This document shows, in pieces, positions 54,943 to 63,253 of a stretch of 64,000 nt of DNA (the stretch's first letter is position 1; each line of letters starts with the position of its first letter). Source of the stretch: an uncultured Erythrobacter sp. (lineage in GTDB: Bacteria; Pseudomonadota; Alphaproteobacteria; Sphingomonadales; Sphingomonadaceae); contig CANMTU010000001.1 in the NCBI GenBank assembly GCA_947501005.1, forward strand, positions 372,001 to 436,000. The letters are read 5' to 3'. The position numbers and the translations under genes are program-made. Under the pieces are notes generated by a model, which was not told the origin of the DNA, ran no database searches, and was given only the letters and a program-made list of their open reading frames with translations.

Positions 54943-55664
54943 TGCATCCTCCTTGCGATCTCGGCGAAGAATGCATCGAGCTTCTGCTGGAAGTTCATCG
55001 TAGCGACCGGGTTCTCCAGTGCTCTAAGAGCATAAGCAAAGCTTGAAGGCTGTGTCTGAAGCTTCGCGGCGATTGCACTAGGCATACTCGGGATCTGCAA
55101 TAGTGTATCGCTCGTGCGCTGCATGAGGCTGTATTTGCGCAGTCCGATGACGCGTTCGACCTCCATATCCTTTGCCGTCTGTAGCAGCTTGAAATTTTGG
55201 TCGTGCTTATCCGCAATGAGAAACAGCATGGCATAGCCCGAAAGTTTGTCTGCAATGAAGTTTGCAGCCGCAATCGCTTCGACAGGTAGCGCCTGCTCGT
55301 ATTCGATGATGGCGACGCGGTCACCGTATGTCAGACGATTATCCAAGACCGCTGCGATCGGATCCTCTTCCTCGCCGGGTTTGATATGAATGAAGTAATT
55401 TTCCGGAAGCTCGCGGTAGGCCCAGCTCTTCATTCCGCCGACCTGGATGATCAGAGGCTGCTCGGGTAGATAGAGCGAGAGCATGAGGGCGAGCATGCTG
55501 GCGCCTACGCCGCCATCCACCCTCGATACGATCAGGGTCGGCGCCATCATGGTCGTCATATGATACATCATGGGAAGTTTAGGCTTGGGCACGGGTGGGC
55601 GTTCTTGCAGAAAGGTTTGGAGCCTTCCCCGGAAGTTGTCTTCGGTGGTCAAATCGGTACTCAT
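54939..55664 (-). CDS. ParA/MinD-like protein with degenerate P-loop
   Basis: A 241-residue protein whose fold pattern resembles ParA/StbB ATPases: a first strand TLIVSR, then DGGVGAS at 50-56 where a Walker A (K-G-G-V-G-K-S/T) is expected, LSLYLPEQPLIIQVGG, RVAIIEYEQA (Walker B-like position) and AMLFLIADK. Both lysines of the deviant Walker A are replaced (Asp50, Ala55), so ATP hydrolysis is doubtful. It is flanked by tightly overlapping genes on both sides. It may be a plasmid/ICE positioning or transfer protein; that is inference. Confidence 0.65.
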   Translation of the reverse strand: MSTDLTTEDNFRGRLQTFLQERPPVPKPKLPMMYHMTTMMAPTLIVSRVDGGVGASMLALMLSLYLPEQPLIIQVGGMKSWAYRELPENYFIHIKPGEEEDPIAAVLDNRLTYGDRVAIIEYEQALPVEAIAAANFIADKLSGYAMLFLIADKHDQNFKLLQTAKDMEVERVIGLRKYSLMQRTSDTLLQIPSMPSAIAAKLQTQPSSFAYALRALENPVATMNFQQKLDAFFAEIARRMQ

Positions 55665-57379
55665 CGGAAGTCCTTGTCGGTTAGCTGGTCGATGGATTTT
55701 CGGGGGAAGGGGCGCGGTCTGTTGGCTGACACGCCACCGGATAAAGCTGCCTCAGCTTTTGCTTGGGAACCTTGCGATCTCTGTGGCCCTCGTAGTTCGA
55801 AATCGAAGAGCGATGGGGTAGCTGAGTGCTGCGGCACGATGACCACGGGCAGGTTTTGGGAGAGTACCGGTTCGGACGCGAACTGTTCGCCCGCATCCTT
55901 CAAATCTTGGTCCAGACCGTCCTCGACCAAGTAGTCGGGCGCATGGTCAGCAACTTCAATGTCGGACGCATCTTGACCCACAACCTCACCATCGGGAGCT
56001 GCTTCGTCGTCCTTGTTTTCGCAAAAGGAATTGTTGAACAGGCGGCCGTGTTCGGTTTCCCAACTTGCTCGGTCCCAGACCTTGGCATCGATCTCGTCAA
56101 AACCGTCCTCACCCTCCATGCGGACGATGTCATCGACAATTTTGAATTGCAGATCCCAACTGCACGCCTGGCAGATGCTATCGTGGAATAGGTCGCGGCG
56201 CTCTTCCTCCTTGCGTTGCTCGCGCTGCCGCTCGAGCTCTCGATAGGTCGACGATAGCCTGAATCCATTCCACAAAAGCATGTCGAAGGCCTCAAGGCCT
56301 GGCACGGTATCGGCGAAGTCGTCCGCCAAGGAGGCGATCATTTTGGGTACGTCGCGCGCCCAATCCTCGGTCGATCTGTTATGCGCTTCCAGGCGATCGA
56401 ACTCGTTGCGGACAGCGATAACCTGGAGCTCTACCGAGCTGTCATGCACTTCGTGCCTGGTGCGCTGATACAAGAAGTGTGTAAGGGCCTGAAGGCGATC
56501 GAGATCAGTATTTTCGTCGCGTCCAAGCAGCTTGCCGAGTAACTCGATATCGCGGTCTCTGGTCAATCTGTAGGCGCGCGAATAGGCCCTCGCCTGCCCC
56601 TCCGAGATCCCATCATGATGCTTTTCAAGGTGGTAGATCCCTTTCAGAAAATCCGAGCTGAAGCCGGCCGGAAGACCGCAAGCCTCGCGCACCTTTTCGG
56701 CAAATTCAGCAGCCATTCCGTCATGACCTTGCATGCTTCTCGCGAAGTTCACCGCAGCTGCTTGCTCTTGGGTCATGCCGGCCACATAGGCATCAAGAAT
56801 GCCTGCCCTTGCCATTTGTCCCCAAAGGTTCTTGGGGTCCGCAACTTCCGGATCGTCGCGCAGATCGATAATCATTTTGGCAAAAAGATCTTTATGTAAA
56901 TCAGTCAGTCTGCCGATTGTCGAAGGGGCCAGGCCGCGCTCGATAAGCCCATCTACGAGCGGTCGAGCCATCGCATCCGTCTTATCCTGATCGGGGCGTT
57001 CCCTGCTCGGTACTGCGTCGTTTTGGGCCGGCGGATCGAACTCGTCGAGAATGTCGAGTTCCCGTTGATACTGGTCGTATTCGACATACAAAAGCAGCGC
57101 TTCGGTTACAGCTTTCTCGGCAAGCGCCCTGCGTTTCCTGACTGCTTTTTCGTATTGTCGGCGCGCCCTTTTGATCGGCATTTGCAACAATAAGCCATTG
57201 CGCAAAGTCTCACGCGCAGCGCGAGCGGCAGGGGTTAATTTGCCCGCCTCGTCGCGGTCTTCCGCCTTCGCTTTGGCATTCTCATAGGCTTCCAGTTGCG
57301 CACGAAGCTCCGGAAAGTCCATCGTCACTCGCCGAAGAACTTCTATCATCAAACTATTGAAGGGCGTGTTTTCCATCAT
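55661..57379 (-). CDS. large unknown alpha-helical protein, first gene of the operon
   Basis: About 572 residues from the ATG at 57377-57379 (MMENTPFNSL); the frame continues to an ATG at 57442 whose extra residues are hydrophobic, so the start is unsure. It is mostly helical and charged; the N-terminal ~110 residues include a strongly basic helix (IKRARRQYEKAVRKRRALAE). A middle part has IYHLEKHHDGISEGQARAYS. The last ~120 residues are acidic, then Ser/Pro-rich and probably disordered. No domain is recognised. Its stop overlaps the ParA-like gene start by four bases. Confidence 0.65.
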   Translation of the reverse strand: MMENTPFNSLMIEVLRRVTMDFPELRAQLEAYENAKAKAEDRDEAGKLTPAARAARETLRNGLLLQMPIKRARRQYEKAVRKRRALAEKAVTEALLLYVEYDQYQRELDILDEFDPPAQNDAVPSRERPDQDKTDAMARPLVDGLIERGLAPSTIGRLTDLHKDLFAKMIIDLRDDPEVADPKNLWGQMARAGILDAYVAGMTQEQAAAVNFARSMQGHDGMAAEFAEKVREACGLPAGFSSDFLKGIYHLEKHHDGISEGQARAYSRAYRLTRDRDIELLGKLLGRDENTDLDRLQALTHFLYQRTRHEVHDSSVELQVIAVRNEFDRLEAHNRSTEDWARDVPKMIASLADDFADTVPGLEAFDMLLWNGFRLSSTYRELERQREQRKEEERRDLFHDSICQACSWDLQFKIVDDIVRMEGEDGFDEIDAKVWDRASWETEHGRLFNNSFCENKDDEAAPDGEVVGQDASDIEVADHAPDYLVEDGLDQDLKDAGEQFASEPVLSQNLPVVIVPQHSATPSLFDFELRGPQRSQGSQAKAEAALSGGVSANRPRPFPRKSIDQLTDKDFR

Positions 57380-57454
57380 ACCACGGTTGTATGACAAAAT
57401 CCGAAGCATGAGAAACAAGACAGCAAATTTTTTTGCTACCACACTTGGAAAATT

Positions 57455-57548
57455 ACGACGGACGGTTTCAACGAACCCGTCCGCTTCATAAGACCGTCGT
57501 TACCAAGCACGATCTCATGCAGACATTTGCATAAACGCAAATGAGATC
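57455..57548. promoter_or_regulatory. dyad-rich divergent control region
   Basis: Three inverted repeats crowd into 94 bases: ACGACGG (57455-57461)/CCGTCGT (57494-57500); GGACGG (57460-57465)/CCGTCC (57477-57482), mutually exclusive with the first; and GATCTCAT (57511-57518)/ATGAGATC (57541-57548), enclosing ATTTGC/GCAAAT. It lies immediately upstream of the three-gene minus-strand operon. Operators, a partition-type site or transcript hairpins are all possible. Confidence 0.55.
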
Positions 57549-57608
57549 AATTCGCATGGTAAACGGAGATATTTCGATATTTAACCTTTTCTCGTTTTTT
57601 ACGCGCAA

Positions 57609-57912
57609 TACCACAAAGTCATCCGCACCCTTGGAGCGGACGATTTTGTTTGCGTCGTCCGAACTCGCGTTCGGCCGGTCGGTAGCTCGCTTCGCTCGCA
57701 CGGAGGGTTGGAAAAACCTCCTTCGAGTGCGGCCGGAACTGGCCTGGGGCGATGTCACAGACATCTTGGGCAGCATCGCCGCACGAAGCGACGAGCATGG
57801 AATTTGTCGAGCAGAACTTCAAAGGAAGCATGTCGGCCGGAACCGGCCGGTGAAAGGAAAAGGGATGCAAGAGCGCAGCCCTTGCCGAGCCGGTTTCCAC
57901 AAAAGGAAACCG
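57609..57912 (+). promoter_or_regulatory. highly structured leader of the exonuclease gene
   Basis: A 300-base non-coding stretch with successive hairpins: TCCGC/GCGGA near 57622-57640; CCGAAC/GTTCGG (57659-57664/57669-57674); CGCAC-GGAGG/CCTCC-GTGCG (57697-57731); GCAAG/CTTGC near 57867-57885; and CGGTTTCC/GGAAACCG (57891-57898/57905-57912). The 3' arm of the last includes the ribosome site just before the ATG at 57916. It suggests control by RNA folding. With the dyad region it fills the 473-base gap 57443-57915, which has no other gene. Confidence 0.5.
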
Positions 57913-57915
57913 AAC

Positions 57916-58800
57916 ATGACCGAATACCGATCAAGAGACCAACAGCGCGAAGGTCTCGCGGAGTTGCTCGAGAAGAGCGATGATTACCGCGTGCTGCGCA
58001 AGGTGCCGCAGCACTATGCGAACATGCCTGAAGGCGGCGCACCGCCGGAAGGGAGATGCCTCGCATTGATCGACTTGGAAACCTCCGGACTTGATCCGGA
58101 CCAAGACAGGATCATCGAGCTTGCCTTGATGCTGGTATGGATCGACGAGCACGCGAATGTCATCGGCCACTTCGGGCCGCTATCGTGGCAGGAGGATCCC
58201 AAGGTTCCGCTTCGACCCGAGATCGTGATGCTGACCGGTTTGTCCAATCAGGATCTTGTCGGCAAAAAGATCGAGGATGCGAGCGTCATGGGACTGCTCA
58301 GCCGGGCGGATCTCCTGGTTGCGCACAATGCCCGGTTCGAGATCAGTTGGCTCGAGCGGCGCTACGAGGAATTGCGCGAAGCACCATGGGCCTGTTCGAT
58401 GGCCGATATCGACTGGCTCAAGGCAGGCTGTGATGGCCGCGGCCAGCAGCATTTGCTCGGCCAGCATGGCTGGTTCTCGAACGCGCACCGGGCGGGCGAC
58501 GATGTGTGGTCGTTGTTCATACTTTTGCAGGAGGAACGCGCAGGCTGGGAGCGGGACAGCCGCTCGCATCTTCAGCGCCTGATCGACGGCGCGGATCGCA
58601 CGACAATGCGCATCGAAGCGGTCGGCGCGCCGATCGGCAAGAAGGATCTTCTGAAAGCGCGCGGCTATCGCTGGAACGGCCGTGTGTGGTGGAAGGAGAT
58701 CGAGCTGCCGCTCGTCGCGCACGAGCAGGCCTGGTTCTTCAGGAGCGGCTTGCCGGCACCTCAGCTGATCGAGATCACAGCACAGGAACGGCACCGCTAA
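57916..58800 (+). CDS. DEDDh-type 3'-5' exonuclease
   Basis: A 294-residue protein with a DnaQ-like exonuclease domain: ExoI LIDLETSGLDPDQDRIIELA (Asp53, Glu55), ExoII AHNARFEISWL (137-142; Glu142 where Asp is usual) and ExoIII HRAGDDV (His191, Asp195). The last ~75 residues contain KARGYRWNGRVWWKEI, a small domain often fused to nucleases and methylases on mobile elements. It should degrade DNA or RNA ends from the 3' side; the role could be element maintenance or defence. The frame stays open upstream but that part is structured leader. A terminator-like hairpin follows its stop. Confidence 0.85.
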   Translation: MTEYRSRDQQREGLAELLEKSDDYRVLRKVPQHYANMPEGGAPPEGRCLALIDLETSGLDPDQDRIIELALMLVWIDEHANVIGHFGPLSWQEDPKVPLRPEIVMLTGLSNQDLVGKKIEDASVMGLLSRADLLVAHNARFEISWLERRYEELREAPWACSMADIDWLKAGCDGRGQQHLLGQHGWFSNAHRAGDDVWSLFILLQEERAGWERDSRSHLQRLIDGADRTTMRIEAVGAPIGKKDLLKARGYRWNGRVWWKEIELPLVAHEQAWFFRSGLPAPQLIEITAQERHR

Positions 58801-58844
58801 GGCGCCGCGTCCCCTTCCCAACTTACGACCCAGACCATCCAAAG

Positions 58845-58869
58845 GGCCCGCCGACAGTGCGGGCCTTTT
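58845..58869 (+). terminator. hairpin plus T-run after the exonuclease gene
   Basis: GGCCCGC (58845-58851) and GCGGGCC (58859-58865), loop seven bases, then TTTT. It lies 45 bases after the exonuclease stop and 26 before the next ATG, so it could terminate or partially attenuate read-through. Confidence 0.7.
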
Positions 58870-58894
58870 GCGTTTACCACCAAGGATAAAAACG

Positions 58895-59800
58895 ATGACA
58901 GACGAACCCAACACTGACTTCTTTGCCAAATGGGCCGAGGATGCCCGCCTGTTCGCCTCGCGTCCCGGCGAGGACAACAATGCTGCGCTGACGATTATCG
59001 TCGCCGATTTTGAATACAGCTACGACCGAGACCGTCACACAGGCTATCGCATCGCCGAGGGCAGGGCGGCCGAGCCCAAGGTGCGCTGGCCTTTCCACCG
59101 GATCGCTGCGTCGAGCTGGCTGACCTTGCGCTTCACACCCGGCAAGACCGTCCCTGAGATCGAAGATCCGGTCGTGCTAAGCGCCCGAACTATGAAGGAA
59201 GCGCACCAGATCGAGCGCTTCTTCGATGCCCTTCGGGCCGAGCCGCAGGCGTTGCTCGCAACCTGGGGCGGAGAAGCCAAGGACCTTTCTGCCGTGCGCA
59301 CAGCCGCGATGATGCATGATCTTGTCCTGCCTTCGCAAGTGGCCGACCTTCATCCGCACAGCCGCCACCGGCTCGACCTGTGCCAGACAAGCTCGGTCGC
59401 CGCACCGAGCGTCCATCTGCCCGAGCTTGCCGCTGCGCTTGGCATCCCCAGCAAGCCGAGCGCATCGAAGGATATCGGCGCACTGGTCGCAGGCGCCGAA
59501 TGGGCGAGGGTCGAGGACCAGGTGCTCGCCGACGTTGTCACCGCTGCGATCCTTACGATCTATCAGCTCGCCATTCTGGGGCAGGTGACCTGCGAGCGGG
59601 CGGCAACGCTCATGGCGCTGTCCGATCGGCTGAAACACGCGTGTCCGAACTCGGCATTCTGCACACGCGATCTCGCGCCGTGGGCTCGGGCGCGACATGC
59701 CGAAGCAGGTTTGCGCGGCACGATTTTCCGCGCGCCTTCGACCACTCTGCCGGTGGCGCCAATGCACCAATCGAAACAGATCGAAGGAGAGCTCGCATGA
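58895..59800 (+). CDS. PolB-exonuclease-like protein
   Basis: A 301-residue protein. The N-terminal ADFEYSYDRDRHTGY (Asp38, Glu40) and the spacing of LLATWGGEAKDLSAVRTAAM and ILGQVTCERAATLM resemble the predicted 3'-5' exonuclease family related to the PolB exonuclease domain. The match is by motif order only. The ATG at 58895 follows AAGGATAAAAACG. It is the second exonuclease-like gene in a row. Confidence 0.65.
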   Translation: MTDEPNTDFFAKWAEDARLFASRPGEDNNAALTIIVADFEYSYDRDRHTGYRIAEGRAAEPKVRWPFHRIAASSWLTLRFTPGKTVPEIEDPVVLSARTMKEAHQIERFFDALRAEPQALLATWGGEAKDLSAVRTAAMMHDLVLPSQVADLHPHSRHRLDLCQTSSVAAPSVHLPELAAALGIPSKPSASKDIGALVAGAEWARVEDQVLADVVTAAILTIYQLAILGQVTCERAATLMALSDRLKHACPNSAFCTRDLAPWARARHAEAGLRGTIFRAPSTTLPVAPMHQSKQIEGELA

Positions 59801-59907
59801 TCCAGCTCTAAGCCCCTGCTGTTCGAGCCTGGGCAATTCGACCGCAAAGCGCCCCATATTACAACCTACCACCCGCCCACCATCGCCTGCCATGTGCGGG
59901 CATCCAG

Positions 59908-59940
59908 AAGCCGCTTGTCCATCCGGACGGCGGCTTTTCT
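59908..59940 (+). terminator. hairpin plus T-run before the next ORF
   Basis: AAGCCGC-TT-GTCC pairs with GGAC-G-GCGGCTT around loop ATCC (59908-59920/59925-59936), then TTTTCT. It has the same placement as the hairpin at 58845: roughly 25 bases ahead of an AAGGATAA ribosome site and ATG. Confidence 0.6.
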
Positions 59941-59960
59941 CGTTTATGAAGGATAAGAAT

Positions 59961-60668
59961 ATGCCACGTAAGAAGAAACCCGGTCGCGCCACCCTGCCGG
60001 CCAACCCCAACACCAATCTGTCCGTCTTGCCCGACCGCTTCGCGATCGGCGGCACCGAGATCCGTCCGCTGCAGCTGTTCAACAATCCCAACCGGCATCC
60101 GCACGGGCCCGGACCGTGGGAGACCGAACCCGACAAGCTTGCCTGGAGAGATGCGGCCACGGGCAAGGATTGCATCCTGCTGCGTCAGCATGCCGGCGAA
60201 TGGGCGGGATACGTGGGCGTGGAACCGTCTCATCCCTTGTGGGGCTACAGCGTCGATGCCGTGCCCGCGGTAGCGGGGATCCATGTCCATGGGCCGCTGG
60301 ACTATGCCGAGAGCTGCGAAGAAGAGGAGCGCCCGCAAGTCAGTGTCTGCCATCTCCTGGGTGGCCATCCGCCACGTGATCAGCGGCCTCGAAGGAGCCG
60401 ATCATCTGTCGCGGACAACAACCTGCCCGACACATGGTGGTTCGGGTTCACGGCGGACCGGCCCGGCGACCTCGTTCCGAATTACAGACGGACGCTCGAA
60501 GCCGAGGAGGGCCGGACCTACCGGGACATCGATTACATGTATGGCGAGGTCACCACGCTCGCCGCGCAGCTCCATGTGCTGGAAGACGGGTTGCCGGTCC
60601 GGAATGCGGCAAAGGGCTTGCCGGCGCCAGATCTCAAACTCGAACACAAGGGAGAGGGCGATGTTTAA
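59961..60668 (+). CDS. hypothetical protein of mobile-element type
   Basis: A 235-residue protein starting MPRKKKPGRATLPANPN (very basic). The first half has LAWRDAATGKDCILLRQHAGEWAGYVGV and HGPLDYAESCEEEE. The second has the DTWWFGFTADRPGDLVP block, which I associate with hypothetical proteins of proteobacterial plasmids and integrative elements. Between them an Arg/Pro-rich stretch (PPRDQRPRRSRSS) looks out of place and could reflect local frameshifting, but the frame is open throughout. Function unknown. It overlaps the next gene by eight bases. Confidence 0.65.
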   Translation: MPRKKKPGRATLPANPNTNLSVLPDRFAIGGTEIRPLQLFNNPNRHPHGPGPWETEPDKLAWRDAATGKDCILLRQHAGEWAGYVGVEPSHPLWGYSVDAVPAVAGIHVHGPLDYAESCEEEERPQVSVCHLLGGHPPRDQRPRRSRSSVADNNLPDTWWFGFTADRPGDLVPNYRRTLEAEEGRTYRDIDYMYGEVTTLAAQLHVLEDGLPVRNAAKGLPAPDLKLEHKGEGDV

Positions 60669-61461
60669 GGCGCAATCCTACGGCGCCGATCGCAACCCCG
60701 AATTACATTGGGGCTATTGGCTGACGGTCAATGATCTTGAGCAGCCGCCCCTTCTCGACGAAGAGGGGCGAGGTTGGCAAAGCGTGCGGCAGTATTTCTG
60801 GGTCGATCATTTGGGGATGAAAGACGGCGCGGCCCAGGATCGCGAGGAAGCGCTCGAAGTGCTCTTGTCGGTGCTCGCCGCGATCGATCGGCAGGTCGTG
60901 CGCATCGAGGAGAAAGTCGTCGATCTGTTCGACGATTCCTGGCACCTCTGCCGGCAGTTCTTCGGGCCATTTTTGGAAGGCCGTGGTCTCACGGAGCACG
61001 GGGTGAACGGTAGTCTGACCAGCGAAGGCAAAGCCGTTCTGAAAATGCTTGCGAGCACGAGAGGCAGAAACATGGCGCCTGTTCCGATTGGCTTGCCGGT
61101 ATTTCGCGCATTGGACGGGCCGACCGCCGATAAGGATGCCTTCTTACGCGAAGCGATCATGGAGCAGTGCGAAATCTTCGCCGCCAAGCTGGCCTTTCGG
61201 TTCGCCCGCACCGAGATTGCCGGCAAACCAGCGATCAAATTTACCGGACCTCCGGTCGGCGACAATGTGCCACTGGCGCGCACGCTCTGGTCGATGGCGT
61301 TCCCTCACGAGTATGAGCGGGATCGCCTATACCGATGGCTGGTCGATCGCATCGACCGGTGGGAAAGCTGGGCTGAGCGCATCCGCCGAGATGGGGCGCA
61401 GTCGCTCAGCGAGCATCTTTTGCGGCTTCGTTTCGCTGAAGGGGAGAATGTCGGTAATTAA
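60661..61461 (+). CDS. hypothetical protein
   Basis: A 266-residue protein with no recognised family. Visible features are an aromatic N-terminus (LHWGYWLTVNDLEQPPLLD), VLLSVLAAIDRQVVRIEEKV and a helical C-terminal half (WSMAFPHEYERDRLYRWLVD). No signal peptide or membrane segment. Its start overlaps the preceding ORF by eight bases and a strong terminator directly follows it, so it ends the plus-strand set. Confidence 0.65.
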   Translation: MFKAQSYGADRNPELHWGYWLTVNDLEQPPLLDEEGRGWQSVRQYFWVDHLGMKDGAAQDREEALEVLLSVLAAIDRQVVRIEEKVVDLFDDSWHLCRQFFGPFLEGRGLTEHGVNGSLTSEGKAVLKMLASTRGRNMAPVPIGLPVFRALDGPTADKDAFLREAIMEQCEIFAAKLAFRFARTEIAGKPAIKFTGPPVGDNVPLARTLWSMAFPHEYERDRLYRWLVDRIDRWESWAERIRRDGAQSLSEHLLRLRFAEGENVGN

Positions 61462-61465
61462 GGGT

Positions 61466-61495
61466 GGGGCGCTTCAGGAGAGGCGCCCCTTTTTT
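61466..61495 (+). terminator. rho-independent terminator
   Basis: GGGGCGC (61466-61472) pairs with GCGCCCC (61483-61489), loop ten bases, followed by six T. It begins five bases after the stop of the unknown 266-residue protein. Confidence 0.88.
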
Positions 61496-61553
61496 GCATC
61501 CACACCCGCTGCGCGAGAAAGCTGCAGTCGGACAAGCGTTTGAACCTCGACCG

Positions 61554-62060
61554 TTAAGTTTTCGAACGATCTTTCGTAAAACCGTACGAGTCATCGAAGC
61601 CTGCGCGCTTCACCAGCCTGCTGAGTTCCGGATGCTTGAACCGATACCGCGTATCGTCATCTTGCTTCCGTACACCGTCAGGCCAATCGATCTCGAATTG
61701 CTCGCTGCGTTCCATGAGCCCGCGTTCGATACGAGATAGCTGTGAGATCGACATTCCCGTCATTCCTGCCACATCTTCTAATCTCAACCGCTCCATGCGT
61801 CTGCCGATCCGAAGCCCTTTGCAAAGGTTCGCTAGGTTTTCCGGAAGATTAGGCGGTGCTCCCTTCGAACTGCGTCCTTTCCTGGCAATCTCGTCCCAAT
61901 CAAACTCCAGAACCTTCATTAAAGCGTCCAGGGTGTTCCTGGATGGTCGCTGTTTGCCATTCTCGATGCGTGTCAAAGTTTGACTGTTGATGCCGATCTG
62001 AAAAGCAAGTTCCTTTTTCGATCTTAGGTGGCGCTCGCTGGCAGTGAGACGCTTGCGCAT
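61554..62060 (-). CDS. double helix-turn-helix (XRE-type) regulator
   Basis: A 168-residue protein with two Cro/CI-like HTH units: KKELAFQIGINSQTLTRIEN (about 15-34) and RLEDVAGMTGMSISQLSRIE (about 93-112). Between them is a linker with PPNLPENL. The C-terminus is charged and DNA-binding-like (RYRFKHPELSRLVKRAGFDD). The ATG at 62058-62060 is chosen; the frame continues to 62114. It is divergent from the methyltransferase-like gene, a common layout for control proteins of modification or element genes. Confidence 0.8.
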   Translation of the reverse strand: MRKRLTASERHLRSKKELAFQIGINSQTLTRIENGKQRPSRNTLDALMKVLEFDWDEIARKGRSSKGAPPNLPENLANLCKGLRIGRRMERLRLEDVAGMTGMSISQLSRIERGLMERSEQFEIDWPDGVRKQDDDTRYRFKHPELSRLVKRAGFDDSYGFTKDRSKT

Positions 62061-62199
62061 GATTATTCGGCCAAAACCCTTTTTCAGAGTACAATATCCT
62101 GGAGGAAAAATCATCTGAAAGATACCGGTTTATCAGCTGCTTAATCCGCTTATTCGTCGTTTTTGCATAACGCAATAATGCGAATCCTACAACCGGGAT

Positions 62200-63213
62200 A
62201 TGAAAAAGATATCCCATCTCCCGCTCGATTTAGCATCGGCAGACCATGCAGGCGTTCAACTCACCGTCCGGGCGAACTCTGCCTATACCGCAGTATCCTC
62301 GGTCCGAAAAAATCCGACGCATACCCGAGGCGTCAACAAGGCTCGAAGGCTCGACCAATTCTATACCATAGATGCCGTTGCGCGGTCGCTGCTTGATCAG
62401 TTCGAAGCCAAACGCATTGATCATGGTTTGTGCCTACATCGCAATCTTCGATACGTCGAACCCAGTGCAGGCACGGGCGCATTTGCCAAGCACTTGCCTT
62501 TAGGAAGCCTTGCATACGACATCGATCCCAAAGGACCAGGCATCATCAAGGCTGACTTTCTTCAAACATCGTTCCCGCAAAACGGCCAATTGATCGTCAT
62601 CGGCAACCCACCCTTTGGCAAGAATGCCAACATGGCCGTCAAGTTCTTCAATTATGCGGCTCAAGCGGCTGAGGTCATTGCGTTCATAGTGCCACTCACT
62701 TTTCAGAAAGTTTCGGTCCAGAACCGACTGCATCTCAATTTCCATCTGATCGACGAACTGCCGCTTCCGGACAACGCCTTCCTGTTCGAAGGTCGCTCGA
62801 AGCATGTCCCGGCAATTTTTCAGATCTGGGCCAAGCGTTCGACACGCCGGCAGAAGCTGAAGTTAGCTACTTCTCATCCAGACTTCAAATTTCTGACCGG
62901 TAAAGACGGTCGCAAGCCGCAATTCGCCATTCAACGTGTTGGAACGAATGCGGGCCGGGTTCACCGAAATTTAGAGGCAAGCCCTTCAACGCATTATTTC
63001 ATCGAAGCGGGACCGGGCATCATCGATCTCGAGACGGTGTTCCGGCAACTGAACCTCAAGGACATCGCAGCCCGCACTGCTGGCCAACCGAGTTTGGCGA
63101 AGACCGAATTGGTGTCGCTCTACACCAACTTCAGGCGCCAAGGCACTCATCAAGCCGGGTTCAACAAGGACAGTGCGACGTTCGCCGAAACGAAACGAGA
63201 GTTGGGCGCATGA
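62200..63213 (+). CDS. DNA adenine-methyltransferase-like protein
   Basis: A 337-residue Rossmann methyltransferase. Motif X region ARRLDQFYTIDAVARSLLDQ, motif I YVEPSAGTGAFAKHL (AdoMet binding), motif IV VIGNPPFGKNANMAV (catalytic N-P-P-F of amino-methyltransferases) and VIAFIVPLTFQKVSVQNRL are visible. The target-recognition part after residue ~200 is unrecognised. It could modify DNA for protection or regulation; no clear restriction partner is visible, although an unknown ORF follows. AT-richer than the core genome. Confidence 0.8.
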   Translation: MKKISHLPLDLASADHAGVQLTVRANSAYTAVSSVRKNPTHTRGVNKARRLDQFYTIDAVARSLLDQFEAKRIDHGLCLHRNLRYVEPSAGTGAFAKHLPLGSLAYDIDPKGPGIIKADFLQTSFPQNGQLIVIGNPPFGKNANMAVKFFNYAAQAAEVIAFIVPLTFQKVSVQNRLHLNFHLIDELPLPDNAFLFEGRSKHVPAIFQIWAKRSTRRQKLKLATSHPDFKFLTGKDGRKPQFAIQRVGTNAGRVHRNLEASPSTHYFIEAGPGIIDLETVFRQLNLKDIAARTAGQPSLAKTELVSLYTNFRRQGTHQAGFNKDSATFAETKRELGA

Positions 63214-63253
63214 CATTTCGCAAGCCAGAAATCGTGCCATGCCACCCAGACAT

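Noticed and set aside
54939..55664. Calling the ParA-like gene a functional partition ATPase (parA)
   Set aside because: Both lysines of the deviant Walker A are missing and no ParB-like gene with a recognisable HTH is adjacent.
57541..57915. In-frame upstream extension of the exonuclease (about 125 codons)
   Set aside because: The DNA there is a series of hairpins, the translation is unlike the rest of the protein, and AAAAGGAAA before the ATG at 57916 is a suitable ribosome site.
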